A stretch of DNA of 52,304 bases. Origin: Corallococcus macrosporus. Lineage in GTDB: Bacteria > Myxococcota > Myxococcia > Myxococcales > Myxococcaceae. The stretch is from the NCBI RefSeq assembly GCF_017302985.1, contig NZ_JAFIMU010000016.1, positions 1 through 52,304 of the forward strand, given 5' to 3'. The translations under genes were made by a program, and so were the position numbers. The notes under the pieces were generated by a model that was not told the DNA's origin, did no database searches, and saw only the letters and a list, made by a program, of their open reading frames with translations. Positions 1 through 8,449 of this stretch are shown here, in pieces (positions within the stretch are counted from its first letter, which is position 1; each line of letters opens with the position of its first letter).

Positions 1-208
1 GCTGGGGCTCGCGCACGCGGTTCTTCAGGTGCTGCAATTCCTCCGGCTGGAGGCTCTCGCGCAGGTGGGCCAGCTTGAGGGCCAGCGCCTCCTCGCGCGG
101 AAAGGCGGCGAGCAGGTGCTCGAAGAGCTCGAACGCCTCCGCGAGCTCGCCCCGGCGCAGGGCGCGGTCGGCACGTGCTTCCATGTCGGCCCGGACGGCA
201 GGGGTCAT
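1..208 (-). CDS. N-terminal fragment of a TPR-like protein (runs off the window)
   Basis: The complement has an ATG at 206-208 followed by 69 uninterrupted codons to the window edge. The translation begins MTPAVRADMEARADRALRRG and continues with two amphipathic helices (RGELAEAFELFEHLLAAFP, then EEALALKLAHLRESLQP). The alternating small and bulky hydrophobic residues resemble a single tetratricopeptide repeat. It diverges from the gene at 338. There is no clear Shine-Dalgarno sequence. TPR units usually mediate protein-protein contacts, but too little is visible to assign a function. The protein may be much longer beyond the window. That it is coding rests on the frame's amino-acid composition and GC-rich third positions. 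Confidence 0.6.
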   Translation of the reverse strand, partial: MTPAVRADMEARADRALRRGELAEAFELFEHLLAAFPREEALALKLAHLRESLQPEELQHLKNRVREPQ

Positions 209-324
209 CTCGCGCGGCAGAGTAACTGCTGCCCGCCCGGGATGTCACACGCGGAAACAGGAGCGCTCGACGGGCCGCATGCCCCAGGGGCGCGAAGGGG
301 CCCGGGACTTCCCGTGCTTCGCGC

Positions 325-330
325 TATCCT
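325..330 (+). promoter_or_regulatory. Possible -10 hexamer for a leaderless transcript
   Basis: TATCCT ends 7 nt before the GTG at 338, so a transcript starting at the usual distance would begin at or next to the start codon. No purine-rich ribosome site lies upstream of the GTG and no -35 is recognisable. The same arrangement occurs before 1074, 12400 and 31064. Confidence 0.35.
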
Positions 331-337
331 TCCGTCC

Positions 338-1006
338 GTGCTCCTGCCCGTGCTCACCGGTGTGTGGCTGTCGCTGTCCGGCGCGTTGGGCACGGAGCTG
401 CGGCGGGACGGCTACAGCTTCCGGCCGCCGGACACGTTCCGCATGGCGCGCTGGGAGCGCTACGCCGGCTCGCAGGCGGGCGCGGTGTCGGCGGACGGGG
501 TGCGCACGCGCGCCCTGTCCGCGGCGCTGGCGGACGGGGAGGGGCCGGACGCGGCCACGTTCCTCATCGCGGTGGTGGAGGGGGGCTTCTCCGCCAGCCC
601 TTCGGAGCGCGACGCGTTCTCCACCGCGGTGATGCAGCACTTCCAGCGCGAGCTGGGCGTGGCGCTGACGCCGGAGCGGGTGGACCGCGTGGGCGGGCCG
701 GTGCCCCGGGTGGAGCTCTTGGGCACGCTGCGAGAAGCAGGGCAGGTGCGCACGGTGCTGGTGACGGCGCTGGCCTCGGAGGGGCGCCATGCCGTGGTGA
801 CGGTCAGCGCGCCGGCCGACCGCTGGGACGCCATGGCCCCCCGGGTGCGCGCCTCGTTGGAGACCTTCCGCATGGAGGCCCCGGTGGCGGGCGTCGTGTC
901 CCGGCGGCTCGCGGGAGCGCTGGCGGGCACCCTGGCCGGGGCGCTGCTGGTGTCGTACGCGGCCTGGCGCCGCCGCCGGCAGGGAGAGGGACCGGCCTCC
1001 GCGTAG
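338..1006 (+). CDS. Small exported or membrane-anchored protein of unknown function
   Basis: This frame encodes 222 aa from a GTG at 338. I chose this start because the protein then opens with a hydrophobic export segment (LLPVLTGVWLSLSGALG). It is also preceded at 325-330 by a TATCCT hexamer that could serve a leaderless transcript. An alternative in-frame ATG at 242 would add 32 residues ahead of the hydrophobic segment. The middle part (DGYSFRPPDTFRMARW onward) recalls the small alpha/beta fold of PsbP/DcrB-type lipoproteins that often start 'G(Y/F)SF..P..W', but the resemblance is weak. Near the C-terminus a hydrophobic stretch (LAGALAGTLAGALLVSYAAW) is followed by RRRRQ, which looks like a membrane anchor with a cytoplasmic basic end. 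No catalytic motif is visible and I do not assign a function. Confidence 0.65.
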   Translation: MLLPVLTGVWLSLSGALGTELRRDGYSFRPPDTFRMARWERYAGSQAGAVSADGVRTRALSAALADGEGPDAATFLIAVVEGGFSASPSERDAFSTAVMQHFQRELGVALTPERVDRVGGPVPRVELLGTLREAGQVRTVLVTALASEGRHAVVTVSAPADRWDAMAPRVRASLETFRMEAPVAGVVSRRLAGALAGTLAGALLVSYAAWRRRRQGEGPASA

Positions 1007-1057
1007 GAGGGGGTTGCGGGAGGGCGACAGCGTCCCCCGGTGGGGCTCGCGGTGGGA

Positions 1058-1063
1058 TACGGT
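1058..1063 (+). promoter_or_regulatory. Possible -10 hexamer before the protease gene
   Basis: TACGGT ends 10 nt before ATG 1074, and there is no Shine-Dalgarno sequence in the intervening CG-rich bases. Its position matches the TANNNT pattern seen before other genes here. No -35 is evident. Confidence 0.25.
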
Positions 1064-1073
1064 GCCGCCGCCC

Positions 1074-2423
1074 ATGTTCTCCCTCCTCCTTGTCGCCGTG
1101 CTCGCGCAGGGGCCCGTGGCACCTCCGGAGCCTTCGGGGGCCAGCGCGCCGCCGGTCGTCCTGCCGGCGCCGGACGCTGGCGTCGCGGACGCGGTGGTGC
1201 CGCCCCTGCCGGTGGCCTCGCTGCCCCCCGCCACGCACGAGCTGTTCCGCCGCATCCAGGGGCGCGTCTCGCAGGTGCGCATCATCGAGCGCCGCTCCGG
1301 GACGAAGTCCTCCATCGGCTCCGCGTTCTTCGTGAGCGCGAAGGGCCACGCCCTCACGAACTACCACGTCGTCTCCGACCTGGTGCTCCACCCGGAGGAC
1401 TACACCGCGGAGCTGGACCGGGGCGACGCGACGGTGCCGGTGCGGCTGCTCGCGGTGGACGTGGCCAGCGACCTGGCCGTCATCCAGATGGACGCGCCCG
1501 TCAGCGACTACTTCAAGCTGGAGGAGCACGAACCGCCGCAGGGCACGCGCCTGTTCGCCATGGGCAACCCGCGCGACCTGGGCACCACCATCGTGGAGGG
1601 CACGTACAACGGCCTGGTGCGCGACGCCCTCTATGAGCGCGTGCACTTCACCGGCGCCATCAACCCCGGCATGAGCGGCGGGCCCACGCTCAGCGGCGAG
1701 GGCGGCGTCGTGGGCGTCAACGTGGCCACCATGGGCAACCAGGTGGGCTTCCTCGTGCCGGTGGCGCGCGCGCGGGCGCTGCTGGACCGGGCGCTGGCGC
1801 AGGAGGCACCGCCGGATCCGGCCGCGCTGCTGACGTCCGTGAAGGATCAGCTGATGGCCAACCAGCAGCGCATCACGGACCGGCTGATGGCCACGGACCT
1901 GCCCAAGCAGGCGCTGGGCGAGTACCGCGTCCCCGGCCGCTGGAGCCCGTTCCTCAAGTGCTGGGGCGACACGCCGCACGACCCGGAGACGCCCTACACG
2001 GTGACGAGCTACCAGTGCTCCTCCGAGGAGGACATCTTCCTGTCCTCCAGCCACCGCACGGGCGTGGTGGCCTACCTGCACCAGCACGTGGAGAGCCAGA
2101 AGCTGGGCGCCATGCGCTTCTCCGCGCTCTACAGCACGCTCTTCTCCCAGGACCCGGACGCGGTGGCCGCCACGCGCGAGGACGTCACCAACTTCCGCTG
2201 CAAGTCGGAGTTCGTGGACGTGAACGGGCTCACGGTGCGCGCGGCGCTCTGCCTGCGGGCCTACCGCCGCTTCCCGGGCCTCTACGACCTGGTGCTGCGC
2301 GCGGCCACGCTCAACGCGCCCACGCACGGCGTGGACACCAGCCTCACGCTGGGCGGCTTCTCCGCGGAGAACGCCCGCAAGCTGGCGCGCCGCTACCTGG
2401 AGGGCCTGTCGTGGACGAAGTGA
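1074..2423 (+). CDS. Exported trypsin-like (DegP/S1C-type) serine protease
   Basis: This encodes a 449-aa protein starting at ATG 1074. That start gives a short hydrophobic signal (MFSLLLVAVLAQ), followed by a Pro/Ala-rich linker to about residue 52. The chymotrypsin-fold domain carries a complete triad: H98 in TNYHVV, D133 in ASDLAVIQ and S201 in NPGMSGGP. This is the HtrA-like spacing. No PDZ domain follows. Instead a C-terminal extension of about 190 aa contains several Cys (KCWGD, SYQCSSEED, RCKSEF, LCLRAY) that could be disulfide-bonded outside the cytoplasm. The last 13 nt overlap the next gene, which encodes an FHA membrane protein, so the two are probably translationally coupled. An envelope protease role is inferred and its substrates are unknown. 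A TACGGT hexamer at 1058-1063 is a possible -10. Confidence 0.85.
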   Translation: MFSLLLVAVLAQGPVAPPEPSGASAPPVVLPAPDAGVADAVVPPLPVASLPPATHELFRRIQGRVSQVRIIERRSGTKSSIGSAFFVSAKGHALTNYHVVSDLVLHPEDYTAELDRGDATVPVRLLAVDVASDLAVIQMDAPVSDYFKLEEHEPPQGTRLFAMGNPRDLGTTIVEGTYNGLVRDALYERVHFTGAINPGMSGGPTLSGEGGVVGVNVATMGNQVGFLVPVARARALLDRALAQEAPPDPAALLTSVKDQLMANQQRITDRLMATDLPKQALGEYRVPGRWSPFLKCWGDTPHDPETPYTVTSYQCSSEEDIFLSSSHRTGVVAYLHQHVESQKLGAMRFSALYSTLFSQDPDAVAATREDVTNFRCKSEFVDVNGLTVRAALCLRAYRRFPGLYDLVLRAATLNAPTHGVDTSLTLGGFSAENARKLARRYLEGLSWTK

Positions 2424-3379
2424 TCTTCCTGGAGGTGCTGGAAGGGGACGCCGTCCAGTCACGCCACCGGCTGGACAGGCTGCCGGTGACGGTGGGGCGC
2501 GGCTACGCCAACGACATCATCCTGGACGACCCGAAGGTCTCCGCGGAGCACCTGCGCCTGGAGCGGCGCGAGGACGGCGCGGTGGTGCTGCACGACGTGG
2601 GCAGCGTCAACGGCACGTTCAGCGTGGAGCCCTGGGCCGCGCTGAAGGAGCTGGTCGTCACGCCGGACACGCGCGTGTCCGTGGGCGACACGGTGCTGCG
2701 CTTCCGGCCGCGCAACTTCGTGGTGGAGGACACCGTCGTCAACGAAGCGCCCGCCGCCCCGCGCGAGCGCATCTTCGAGCGGCCCCGCGCCTTCGCGCTG
2801 GCGCTGCAGGCGCTGGTGGCCATGTCCTTCATCTCGGAGCGGGTGACCCAGTTCACGAAGACGGACTGGGGCGACCTGCTGCTGTCCAGCGTGCTGCCGC
2901 TGGGGCTGACGCTGCTGTGGGCTGGAGGCTGGTCCCTGGCCAGCCGCATCGCGCGCCGCAGCTTCCACTTCCGCGTGCACGCCACCATTGGCGCGCTGAT
3001 GCTGCTGGGCTTCGCGGTGGCGCCGCCCCTGTTCGCGCTGTTCAGCTTCAGCTTCTCGCTGGGCGCGTGGCTGGGCTTCGTGCGCACGCTGGTCGTGCTG
3101 GGGCTGGTGGGGTGGGGGATCTACTGGCACCTGCGCTACGTGACGCGCTGGCAGGGCCGGCGGCTGGTGCGCGGGCTCGTCATCGCGTCGGTGGGCGTGC
3201 TGGCGCTCACCAACGTGTCGGAGCTGCTGGGCAACGAGCCCTTCAGCGAGACGCTGGAGTTCTCCCGCTCGCTGCTGCCGCCGGTGCTGCGCGTGGCCCC
3301 GGCGCACTCCATGGACTCGTTCTTCGAGGACGTGAAGCCGCTGGAGAAGAAGGTGGACGTGCTCGTGAACGAGCGTTGA
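2411..3379 (+). CDS. FHA-domain multi-pass membrane protein
   Basis: This 322-aa protein starts at GTG 2411, 13 nt inside the preceding protease gene. That start gives the FHA beta-strand directly (VDEVIFLEVLEGD). FHA landmarks are all present: G29-R30, S44..H47 (KVSAEH) and N67-G68-T69. The N-terminal domain should therefore bind phosphothreonine peptides in the cytoplasm. From about residue 120, four or more hydrophobic segments follow, including LLLSSVLPLGLTLLWAGGW, FRVHATIGALMLLGFAVAPP and LGFVRTLVVLGLVGWGIYW. The final 55 residues are polar. Coupling to a secreted protease suggests a signalling and proteolysis pair across the inner membrane. Myxobacteria have many Ser/Thr kinases that could phosphorylate a partner. 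The partner kinase is not in the window. Confidence 0.85.
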   Translation: MDEVIFLEVLEGDAVQSRHRLDRLPVTVGRGYANDIILDDPKVSAEHLRLERREDGAVVLHDVGSVNGTFSVEPWAALKELVVTPDTRVSVGDTVLRFRPRNFVVEDTVVNEAPAAPRERIFERPRAFALALQALVAMSFISERVTQFTKTDWGDLLLSSVLPLGLTLLWAGGWSLASRIARRSFHFRVHATIGALMLLGFAVAPPLFALFSFSFSLGAWLGFVRTLVVLGLVGWGIYWHLRYVTRWQGRRLVRGLVIASVGVLALTNVSELLGNEPFSETLEFSRSLLPPVLRVAPAHSMDSFFEDVKPLEKKVDVLVNER

Positions 3380-3406
3380 AAGCGCGTCCACCGGAGGTGG
3401 CACGGA

Positions 3407-4387
3407 CTACAGGCCGCGCACCGCGTGCGGCTTGTAGGGGGCCTCCAGCGCCTTGATCTCCTCGGGCGTGAGCTTGAGGTTCACGGCCTTCACCGCGTCC
3501 TCCAGGTGCTCGGGCTTCGTCGCGCCGATGATGGGCGCGGTGACCACGGGCTTGGACAACAGCCACGCCAGGGACACCTGCGCGGGCGGGGCCTTGCGCG
3601 CCTCCGCCACCTGCTTCACCGCCTCCACCACGTCCCAGTCCCCGGGCTGGTTGTAGAGCATGGGCGACAGCGTGTCGGAGCCCGCGCGCGTCGTGGCCTC
3701 CTTGTCGTCCAGCGACTTGCGCGACCCCGCGAGCAGCCCGCGCGCGAGCGGCGACCAGGGGATGACGCCCACGCCTTCCGCCTCGCAGAGGGGCAGCATC
3801 TCCCGCTCCTCCTCGCGGTAGACCAGATTGTAGTGGTTCTGCATGGATACGAAGCGCGCCCAGCTGTTGCGCTCGGACACGCTCAGCGCGCGCATGAACT
3901 GCCACGCGTACGCGGAAGATGCGCCCAGGTAGCGCACCTTGCCCTGGCGCACGAGCTGATCCAACGCGGACAGCGTCTCCTCGATGGGCGTGTTCGGGTC
4001 CATCCGGTGGATTTGATAGAGGTCGATGGTGTCCACGCCCAGCCGCTTGAGGCTCGCCTCGCAGGCCTGCGTGATGGCCTTGCGTGACAGGCCCCGCTCG
4101 TTCTGGCCGCTGCCGGTGGGGAAGTAGACCTTCGTCGCCAGCACCACTTCGTCCAGCTTCGCGTACTTGCGCAGCGCGCGGCCTGTCACTTCCTCGCTGA
4201 CGCCGTCCGAGTACATGTTCGCCGTGTCGAAGAACGTCACGCCCAGCTCCACCGCGCGGCGGAAGAAGGGCTGCGAGGCCTCCTCGTCCAGCACCCACGG
4301 GCGCCACTTCGGGGTGCCGTAGCTCATGCAGCCCAGGCAGATGCGGGAGACCCGCAGGCCCGTGTGACCCAGGTTGGCGTACTTCAT
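3407..4387 (-). CDS. Aldo/keto reductase
   Basis: This 326-aa protein starts at an ATG whose complement is 4385-4387, with a clear AAGGAG ribosome site about 7 nt upstream. A longer in-frame start at 4486 would overlap the divergent P450 gene and is rejected. The AKR tetrad is complete: D54 and Y59 ([11 protein letters not shown]), K86 (LATKVYF) and H127 (DLYQIHRMD). The C-terminal NADPH-binding segment ([19 protein letters not shown]) is also present. The opening [20 protein letters not shown] is typical of the YajO/YghZ-like oxidoreductases that reduce aldehydes or sugars using NADPH. It diverges from a cytochrome P450 across 55 bp, so the two may be co-regulated. Its substrate cannot be told from sequence. 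Confidence 0.9.
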   Translation of the reverse strand: MKYANLGHTGLRVSRICLGCMSYGTPKWRPWVLDEEASQPFFRRAVELGVTFFDTANMYSDGVSEEVTGRALRKYAKLDEVVLATKVYFPTGSGQNERGLSRKAITQACEASLKRLGVDTIDLYQIHRMDPNTPIEETLSALDQLVRQGKVRYLGASSAYAWQFMRALSVSERNSWARFVSMQNHYNLVYREEEREMLPLCEAEGVGVIPWSPLARGLLAGSRKSLDDKEATTRAGSDTLSPMLYNQPGDWDVVEAVKQVAEARKAPPAQVSLAWLLSKPVVTAPIIGATKPEHLEDAVKAVNLKLTPEEIKALEAPYKPHAVRGL

Positions 4388-4442
4388 GGTCCGCTCCTTG
4401 GCGTGAGTGCCAATTCCGTTCGCTGCTTGCGTATTGCCCGTC
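4388..4442. promoter_or_regulatory. Divergent promoter gap between reductase and P450
   Basis: These 55 bp must hold the start signals for both genes. On the minus strand they contain the AAGGAG ribosome site of the reductase. On the plus strand a TATTGC hexamer at 4432-4437 lies 5 nt before the P450 ATG. No operator palindrome is obvious. Confidence 0.4.
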
Positions 4443-5639
4443 ATGAGCGAGCGCTTCAACCTCCTGTCTCCGGAAGTGAAGGCCAACCCCTATCCCACCT
4501 ACGCCCGCATGCGCCGCGAGGCCCCCGTGTGTCAGGTGGAGCCCGGTGGCATGTGGGCCGTGTCGCGCCATGAAGACGTGCTGCGCGTCCTCAAGGACCC
4601 GCGGCGCTTCTCCTCGCAGGGCTTCCGCGTGGCCACCAATCCGCCCTGGCTGGGCGGCAACCCCTTCTCCGAGTCCATGCTCACCATGGACCCGCCCCAG
4701 CACGCCCGCCTGCGGGTGCTGGTGCAGAAGGCCTTCGGCGCGGCGGCCATGGCCCAGTTGGAGCCCCGCGTGCGCGACCTCTGCCGGCAGGCGGTGGCGG
4801 AGCTGCCCCGGGGCGTGCCGGTGGACCTGATGCCGCCGTACGCGCTGCGCATCCCGGCCGCCGTCATCAGCGACCTGCTGGGCCTGGACCCCTCCCGCGC
4901 CACGCGGCTGAAGCAGTGGGCGGACCTGATTACCGGCGGCGTCACCACGGTCAAGCCGGACGAGGAGGACCGCAAGCAGCGGGCCCGCGACGCGGTGGCG
5001 GAGCTGCGCCAGTACTTCGGCGAGGTGCTGGAGGCCCGCGCCCGCGCGCCCGGCACGGACCTGGTCAGCGAGCTGCAACAGGCCCGCGTGGACGGCGAGG
5101 CCCTGTCCAAGGACGAGCTCATCGCGTTCATGGCGCTCCTCCTGGTGGGCGGCATCGAGACGGTGGTGCACCTGCTGGGTGCGTCGCTCGTCGTGCTGCG
5201 CGACCACCCGGAGATCTGGACGCAGCTGCGCGCGGACCGCTCGCGCATCCCGGGCTTCATCGAGGAGGTCCTGCGCTACGAGCCGCCCGCCCAGGCCGCG
5301 CCGCGCCTCACCACGGAAGAGGTGGAGCTGGGCGGGGTGAGCCTGCCCAAGGGCGCGCCGGTGCTGGTGCTGCTGGGCTCCGCCGCGCACGACGAGGCGC
5401 ACTTCCCGGACGGCGACCGCTTCAACCTGTCCCGCCCCGGCCCGCAGAACCTGCCCTTCGGCCACGGCATCCACTTCTGCCTGGGCGCGCAGCTGGCGCG
5501 CATGGAGGGACGCCTGGCCCTGGAGGCGCTGCTGGACGCCGTGGGCCACCTGCAGGCCGGCCCGGAGCCCATGACGTGGCACCGCACGCTGGTGGTGCGC
5601 GGGCCCGCCACGCTGCCGCTGGTGCTGCACCCGCATTGA
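4443..5639 (+). CDS. Cytochrome P450 monooxygenase (bacterial class I type)
   Basis: This 398-aa soluble P450, a normal bacterial length, starts at ATG 4443 (MSERFNLLSPEVKANPYP). Family hallmarks are clear. The I-helix oxygen-activation motif is GGIET at 236-240, with Gly where many P450s have Ala. The K-helix ExxR is E275-VL-R278. The heme loop is FGHGIHFCLG with the ligand C346. The N-terminal 'NPYPTYARMR' and 'LTMDPPQHARLR' segments are characteristic of macrolide/CYP107-like enzymes. It needs a ferredoxin and reductase, neither of which is nearby. It is divergent from an aldo/keto reductase and convergent with lon. The substrate is unknown and no biosynthetic cluster surrounds it. Confidence 0.92.
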   Translation: MSERFNLLSPEVKANPYPTYARMRREAPVCQVEPGGMWAVSRHEDVLRVLKDPRRFSSQGFRVATNPPWLGGNPFSESMLTMDPPQHARLRVLVQKAFGAAAMAQLEPRVRDLCRQAVAELPRGVPVDLMPPYALRIPAAVISDLLGLDPSRATRLKQWADLITGGVTTVKPDEEDRKQRARDAVAELRQYFGEVLEARARAPGTDLVSELQQARVDGEALSKDELIAFMALLLVGGIETVVHLLGASLVVLRDHPEIWTQLRADRSRIPGFIEEVLRYEPPAQAAPRLTTEEVELGGVSLPKGAPVLVLLGSAAHDEAHFPDGDRFNLSRPGPQNLPFGHGIHFCLGAQLARMEGRLALEALLDAVGHLQAGPEPMTWHRTLVVRGPATLPLVLHPH

Positions 5640-5666
5640 AGCAGGGCAGGGGGCCCGCAAAGACGA

Positions 5667-5696
5667 CGGGCAGGTTCCCGTGAAGGAACCTGCCCG
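5667..5696. terminator. Bidirectional terminator hairpin between P450 and lon
   Basis: A perfect 12-bp inverted repeat (CGGGCAGGTTCC at 5667-5678, complement at 5685-5696) encloses a 6-nt loop in the gap between two convergent genes. It lacks a U-tract on either side, so its strength as an intrinsic terminator is uncertain. It may also stabilise both 3' ends. Confidence 0.65.
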
Positions 5697-5720
5697 CGTC
5701 ACTTCAAGCGCTGGACTTCG

Positions 5721-8180
5721 TTACGCCCGGACTTCCGCCGGAGGCGTGTCCGTCGTGGTGGTGGCCGGAACCACGCCCTCCTTGAAGGGAGAGGTCTCCA
5801 TCGCCGCCTTGAGCACGTCGTCCATGTGCGTGGCGAAGATGAACTCCAGCTCGTTCTTCGCCTGATCCGGCACGTCGATGAGGTCCTTGCGGCAACGCTC
5901 CGGCAGGATGACGCGCTTGATGCCCGCGCGGTGCGCCGCCAGGACCTTCTCCTTGATGCCGCCCACCGGCAGCACCAGGCCGCGCAGCGTGGCCTCGCCC
6001 GTCATCGCCGTGTCGTGCCGCACCCGGATGCCCGTCAGCAGGCTGGTGAGCGCGGTCAGGATGGTGACGCCGGCCGAAGGACCATCCTTGGGGATGGAGC
6101 CCGCGGGGAAGTGCAGGTGGATGTCCGTCTTCTCGAGGAAGTTCGGGTTGATGCCGAGCGACTCCGCCTTGCTGCGCAGGTAGCTCAGCGCCGCCGTGGC
6201 GGACTCCTTCATCACGTCGCCCAGCTGGCCGGTGAGCGTCATGCCGCCCTTGCCCGCCATCTTGGTCGCTTCGATGAAGAGCAGGTCGCCACCCGCCGCG
6301 GTCCACGCGAGGCCCGTCGCGACACCGGGAACCTCCGTGCGCTCCGCGACCTCCGAGTAGAACGTCTCGGGCCCGAGGATCTCCTTCACGCGCTCCGCGC
6401 CGATGACCTGCTTCTCCAGCTTGCCGCCGGCCACTTCCACCGCCACCGCGCGGCAGATGTCCGCGATGCGGCGCTCCAGGTTACGCACGCCCGCCTCGCG
6501 GGTGTACGACGTGGTCAGGATGAGCAGCGCCTCGTCCTGCACCTCGATGTGGTCCCCGTTGAGGCCGTGCTCCTTGAGCTGCTTCGGCACGAGGTGGATG
6601 CGGGCGATGGCCTGCTTCTCCTCGAACGTGTAGCCCGTCAGCTCGATGATCTCCATGCGGTCGCGCAAGGGACCGGGGATGGGGTCGAGCTGGTTCGCCG
6701 TGGCGACGAACATGACCTTCGACAGGTCGAACGCCACGTCCAGGTAGTGGTCGCTGAACGTGCTGTTCTGCTCCGGGTCCAGCACCTCCAGCAGCGCCGC
6801 GCTCGGGTCGCCGCGGAAGTCCGCGCCCAGCTTGTCGATTTCGTCCAGCATCATGACCGGGTTCTTCGTCCCGGCCTTCTTCATGCTCTGGATGAAGCGG
6901 CCCGGCAGCGCGCCCACGTACGTGCGGCGGTGGCCACGGATTTCCGCCTCGTCACGCACGCCGCCCAAGCTGAGGCGCACGAACTTGCGGCCGGTGGCCT
7001 TGGCCACGCTCTGGCCCAGCGACGTCTTGCCGACGCCCGGGGGACCGACGAGGCACAGGATGGGCCCGCGCATGTCGTTCTTGAGCTTGCGGACGGCCAG
7101 GTACTCCAGGATGCGCTTCTTCACCTTCTTGATGCCGAAGTGATCCTTGTCCAGCTGCTGGCGCGCGTTCTCGATGTCGAGGTTGTCCTCGGACACCTTC
7201 GACCACGGCAGGTCCGCGATCCAGTCCAGGTAGGTGCGCGCGACGGTGTACTCGCTGGAGGCCGCCGGGATCGTCTTGAGGCGGTTGAGCTCCTTCTGGG
7301 CGACCTTCTCCACCTCGGGGGGCAGGGCTGCCTTCTTCAGGCGCTCCTGGAGCTCGTCGAGCTCTTCCTCTTCCTCGCCCATCTCGCCGAGCTCTTCCTT
7401 GATCGCCTTGAGCTGCTGGCGCAGGTAGTACTCGCGCTGGGTCTTCGACATCTCGCCCTTCACGGCGGAGTCGATCTTGTTGGAGAGCTTGAGGATCTCG
7501 CGCTTGCGGTTGAGCAGCTCCAGGACGAGCTTCATGCGCGCCTTGAGGTCGACCGTCTCCAGCACGGCCTGCTTCTCCTCGATGGGCACGTCCACGTTGG
7601 CGGCGATGAGGTCCGCCAGGTGGCCCGGATGCGTGATGCTCTCCACCAGCTCCGTGGCGGCGGCCGGCAGCTCGGGCATCAGCTCGATGACCTCGCGCGC
7701 CAGCTTCTTCAGGTTGATGCCCAGGGCCTCCACTTCGACGTTCTCGGAGGAGGTCTTGTCCTCCACCGCGTCGACGCGGGCCTTGAGGTACGGGGCCTCC
7801 TGCACCAGCTCCATCACGCGGAAGCGCGCGAGGCCCTGGACCACGAGCGAGTAGTTGTCCTCGCCCATCTTCAGGAGTTTCACGATGCGGGCGACGGTGC
7901 CCATCGTGTACAGGTCGGACGCGCCCGGATCCTCTTCCTCGGCGCGGCGCTGCGTCACGACGCCGATGACCTGGTCGTCACGGACGGCGTCCTTGATCAG
8001 CGCGATGGTCTTCTGGCGGCCGACGGCCAGGGGCAGCACACCGCCGGGGAAGAACACACTGTTGCGCAGCGGCAGGATGGGCAGCACCTGCGGGATGTCT
8101 TCCTTGTTGATGAGCCCCGGAGGGGCCATCGCGGTGGGCATGGCGCTGGCCGCGGTGCCCTTCTTCTTCTCGTCAGACAT
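5721..8180 (-). CDS. lon: ATP-dependent protease Lon (LonV-type)
   Basis: This 819-aa protein begins MSDEKKKGTAASAMPTAM at the complement of 8178-8180. An upstream in-frame ATG would extend it by 20 unconserved residues and is rejected. Domain order is an N-terminal LAN substrate-binding domain (about 35-235), a helical/coiled region rich in Glu, the AAA+ module with Walker A GPPGVGKT at 379-386 and Walker B MMLDEID, and the C-terminal Ser-Lys protease. The catalytic dyad is S702 (KDGPSAG) and K745 (last Lys of GGIKEK). From memory, the sequence closely matches the vegetative LonV of Myxococcus xanthus rather than the developmental LonD/BsgA. Lon degrades misfolded and regulatory proteins in the cytoplasm. 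Its only neighbours are a convergent P450 and a divergent lipoprotein gene, so it is monocistronic. Confidence 0.97.
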   Translation of the reverse strand: MSDEKKKGTAASAMPTAMAPPGLINKEDIPQVLPILPLRNSVFFPGGVLPLAVGRQKTIALIKDAVRDDQVIGVVTQRRAEEEDPGASDLYTMGTVARIVKLLKMGEDNYSLVVQGLARFRVMELVQEAPYLKARVDAVEDKTSSENVEVEALGINLKKLAREVIELMPELPAAATELVESITHPGHLADLIAANVDVPIEEKQAVLETVDLKARMKLVLELLNRKREILKLSNKIDSAVKGEMSKTQREYYLRQQLKAIKEELGEMGEEEEELDELQERLKKAALPPEVEKVAQKELNRLKTIPAASSEYTVARTYLDWIADLPWSKVSEDNLDIENARQQLDKDHFGIKKVKKRILEYLAVRKLKNDMRGPILCLVGPPGVGKTSLGQSVAKATGRKFVRLSLGGVRDEAEIRGHRRTYVGALPGRFIQSMKKAGTKNPVMMLDEIDKLGADFRGDPSAALLEVLDPEQNSTFSDHYLDVAFDLSKVMFVATANQLDPIPGPLRDRMEIIELTGYTFEEKQAIARIHLVPKQLKEHGLNGDHIEVQDEALLILTTSYTREAGVRNLERRIADICRAVAVEVAGGKLEKQVIGAERVKEILGPETFYSEVAERTEVPGVATGLAWTAAGGDLLFIEATKMAGKGGMTLTGQLGDVMKESATAALSYLRSKAESLGINPNFLEKTDIHLHFPAGSIPKDGPSAGVTILTALTSLLTGIRVRHDTAMTGEATLRGLVLPVGGIKEKVLAAHRAGIKRVILPERCRKDLIDVPDQAKNELEFIFATHMDDVLKAAMETSPFKEGVVPATTTTDTPPAEVRA

Positions 8181-8449
8181 GGGAGTTCGGCCTCTTCCTT
8201 GCTTGAACCCGGTCAGCAAGCGGCCGGGCCGGTGAACCATCCGGTTGTTTTCTGCGGCGGATGAACCAACGTAACAACCAAACGGGACATGGCAAACGCG
8301 ATGTGCGTTATTTCCGTGCCTCGTCGGCTGTACGACGCTCCTCTATTAACGGCCCAGAAGTCTCGCGTCCGGCGAAGGGGTGGGGCATGCTCGCCCCCTC
8401 TCACGCTTGATGCGGTGCGCGAGCGCGCGCCCCCGCACTGGAGGCCGAT
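8181..8449. promoter_or_regulatory. Divergent regulatory gap between lon and the vWA lipoprotein
   Basis: This 269-bp gap must carry both promoters. Bases 8260-8350 are noticeably AT-richer than their surroundings and include TATTAA at 8344-8349 and a short palindrome AACGC-gatgt-GCGTT. No sigma-70 or heat-shock consensus could be matched with confidence. A GGAGG ribosome site at 8440-8444 serves the rightward gene. Confidence 0.4.

Noticed and set aside
5721..8180. Developmental LonD (BsgA) identity for the Lon protease
   Set aside because: The N-terminus (MSDEKKKG..PPGLINKEDIPQVLPILPLR) matches LonV as I remember it, not the LonD N-terminus. A direct alignment would settle it.
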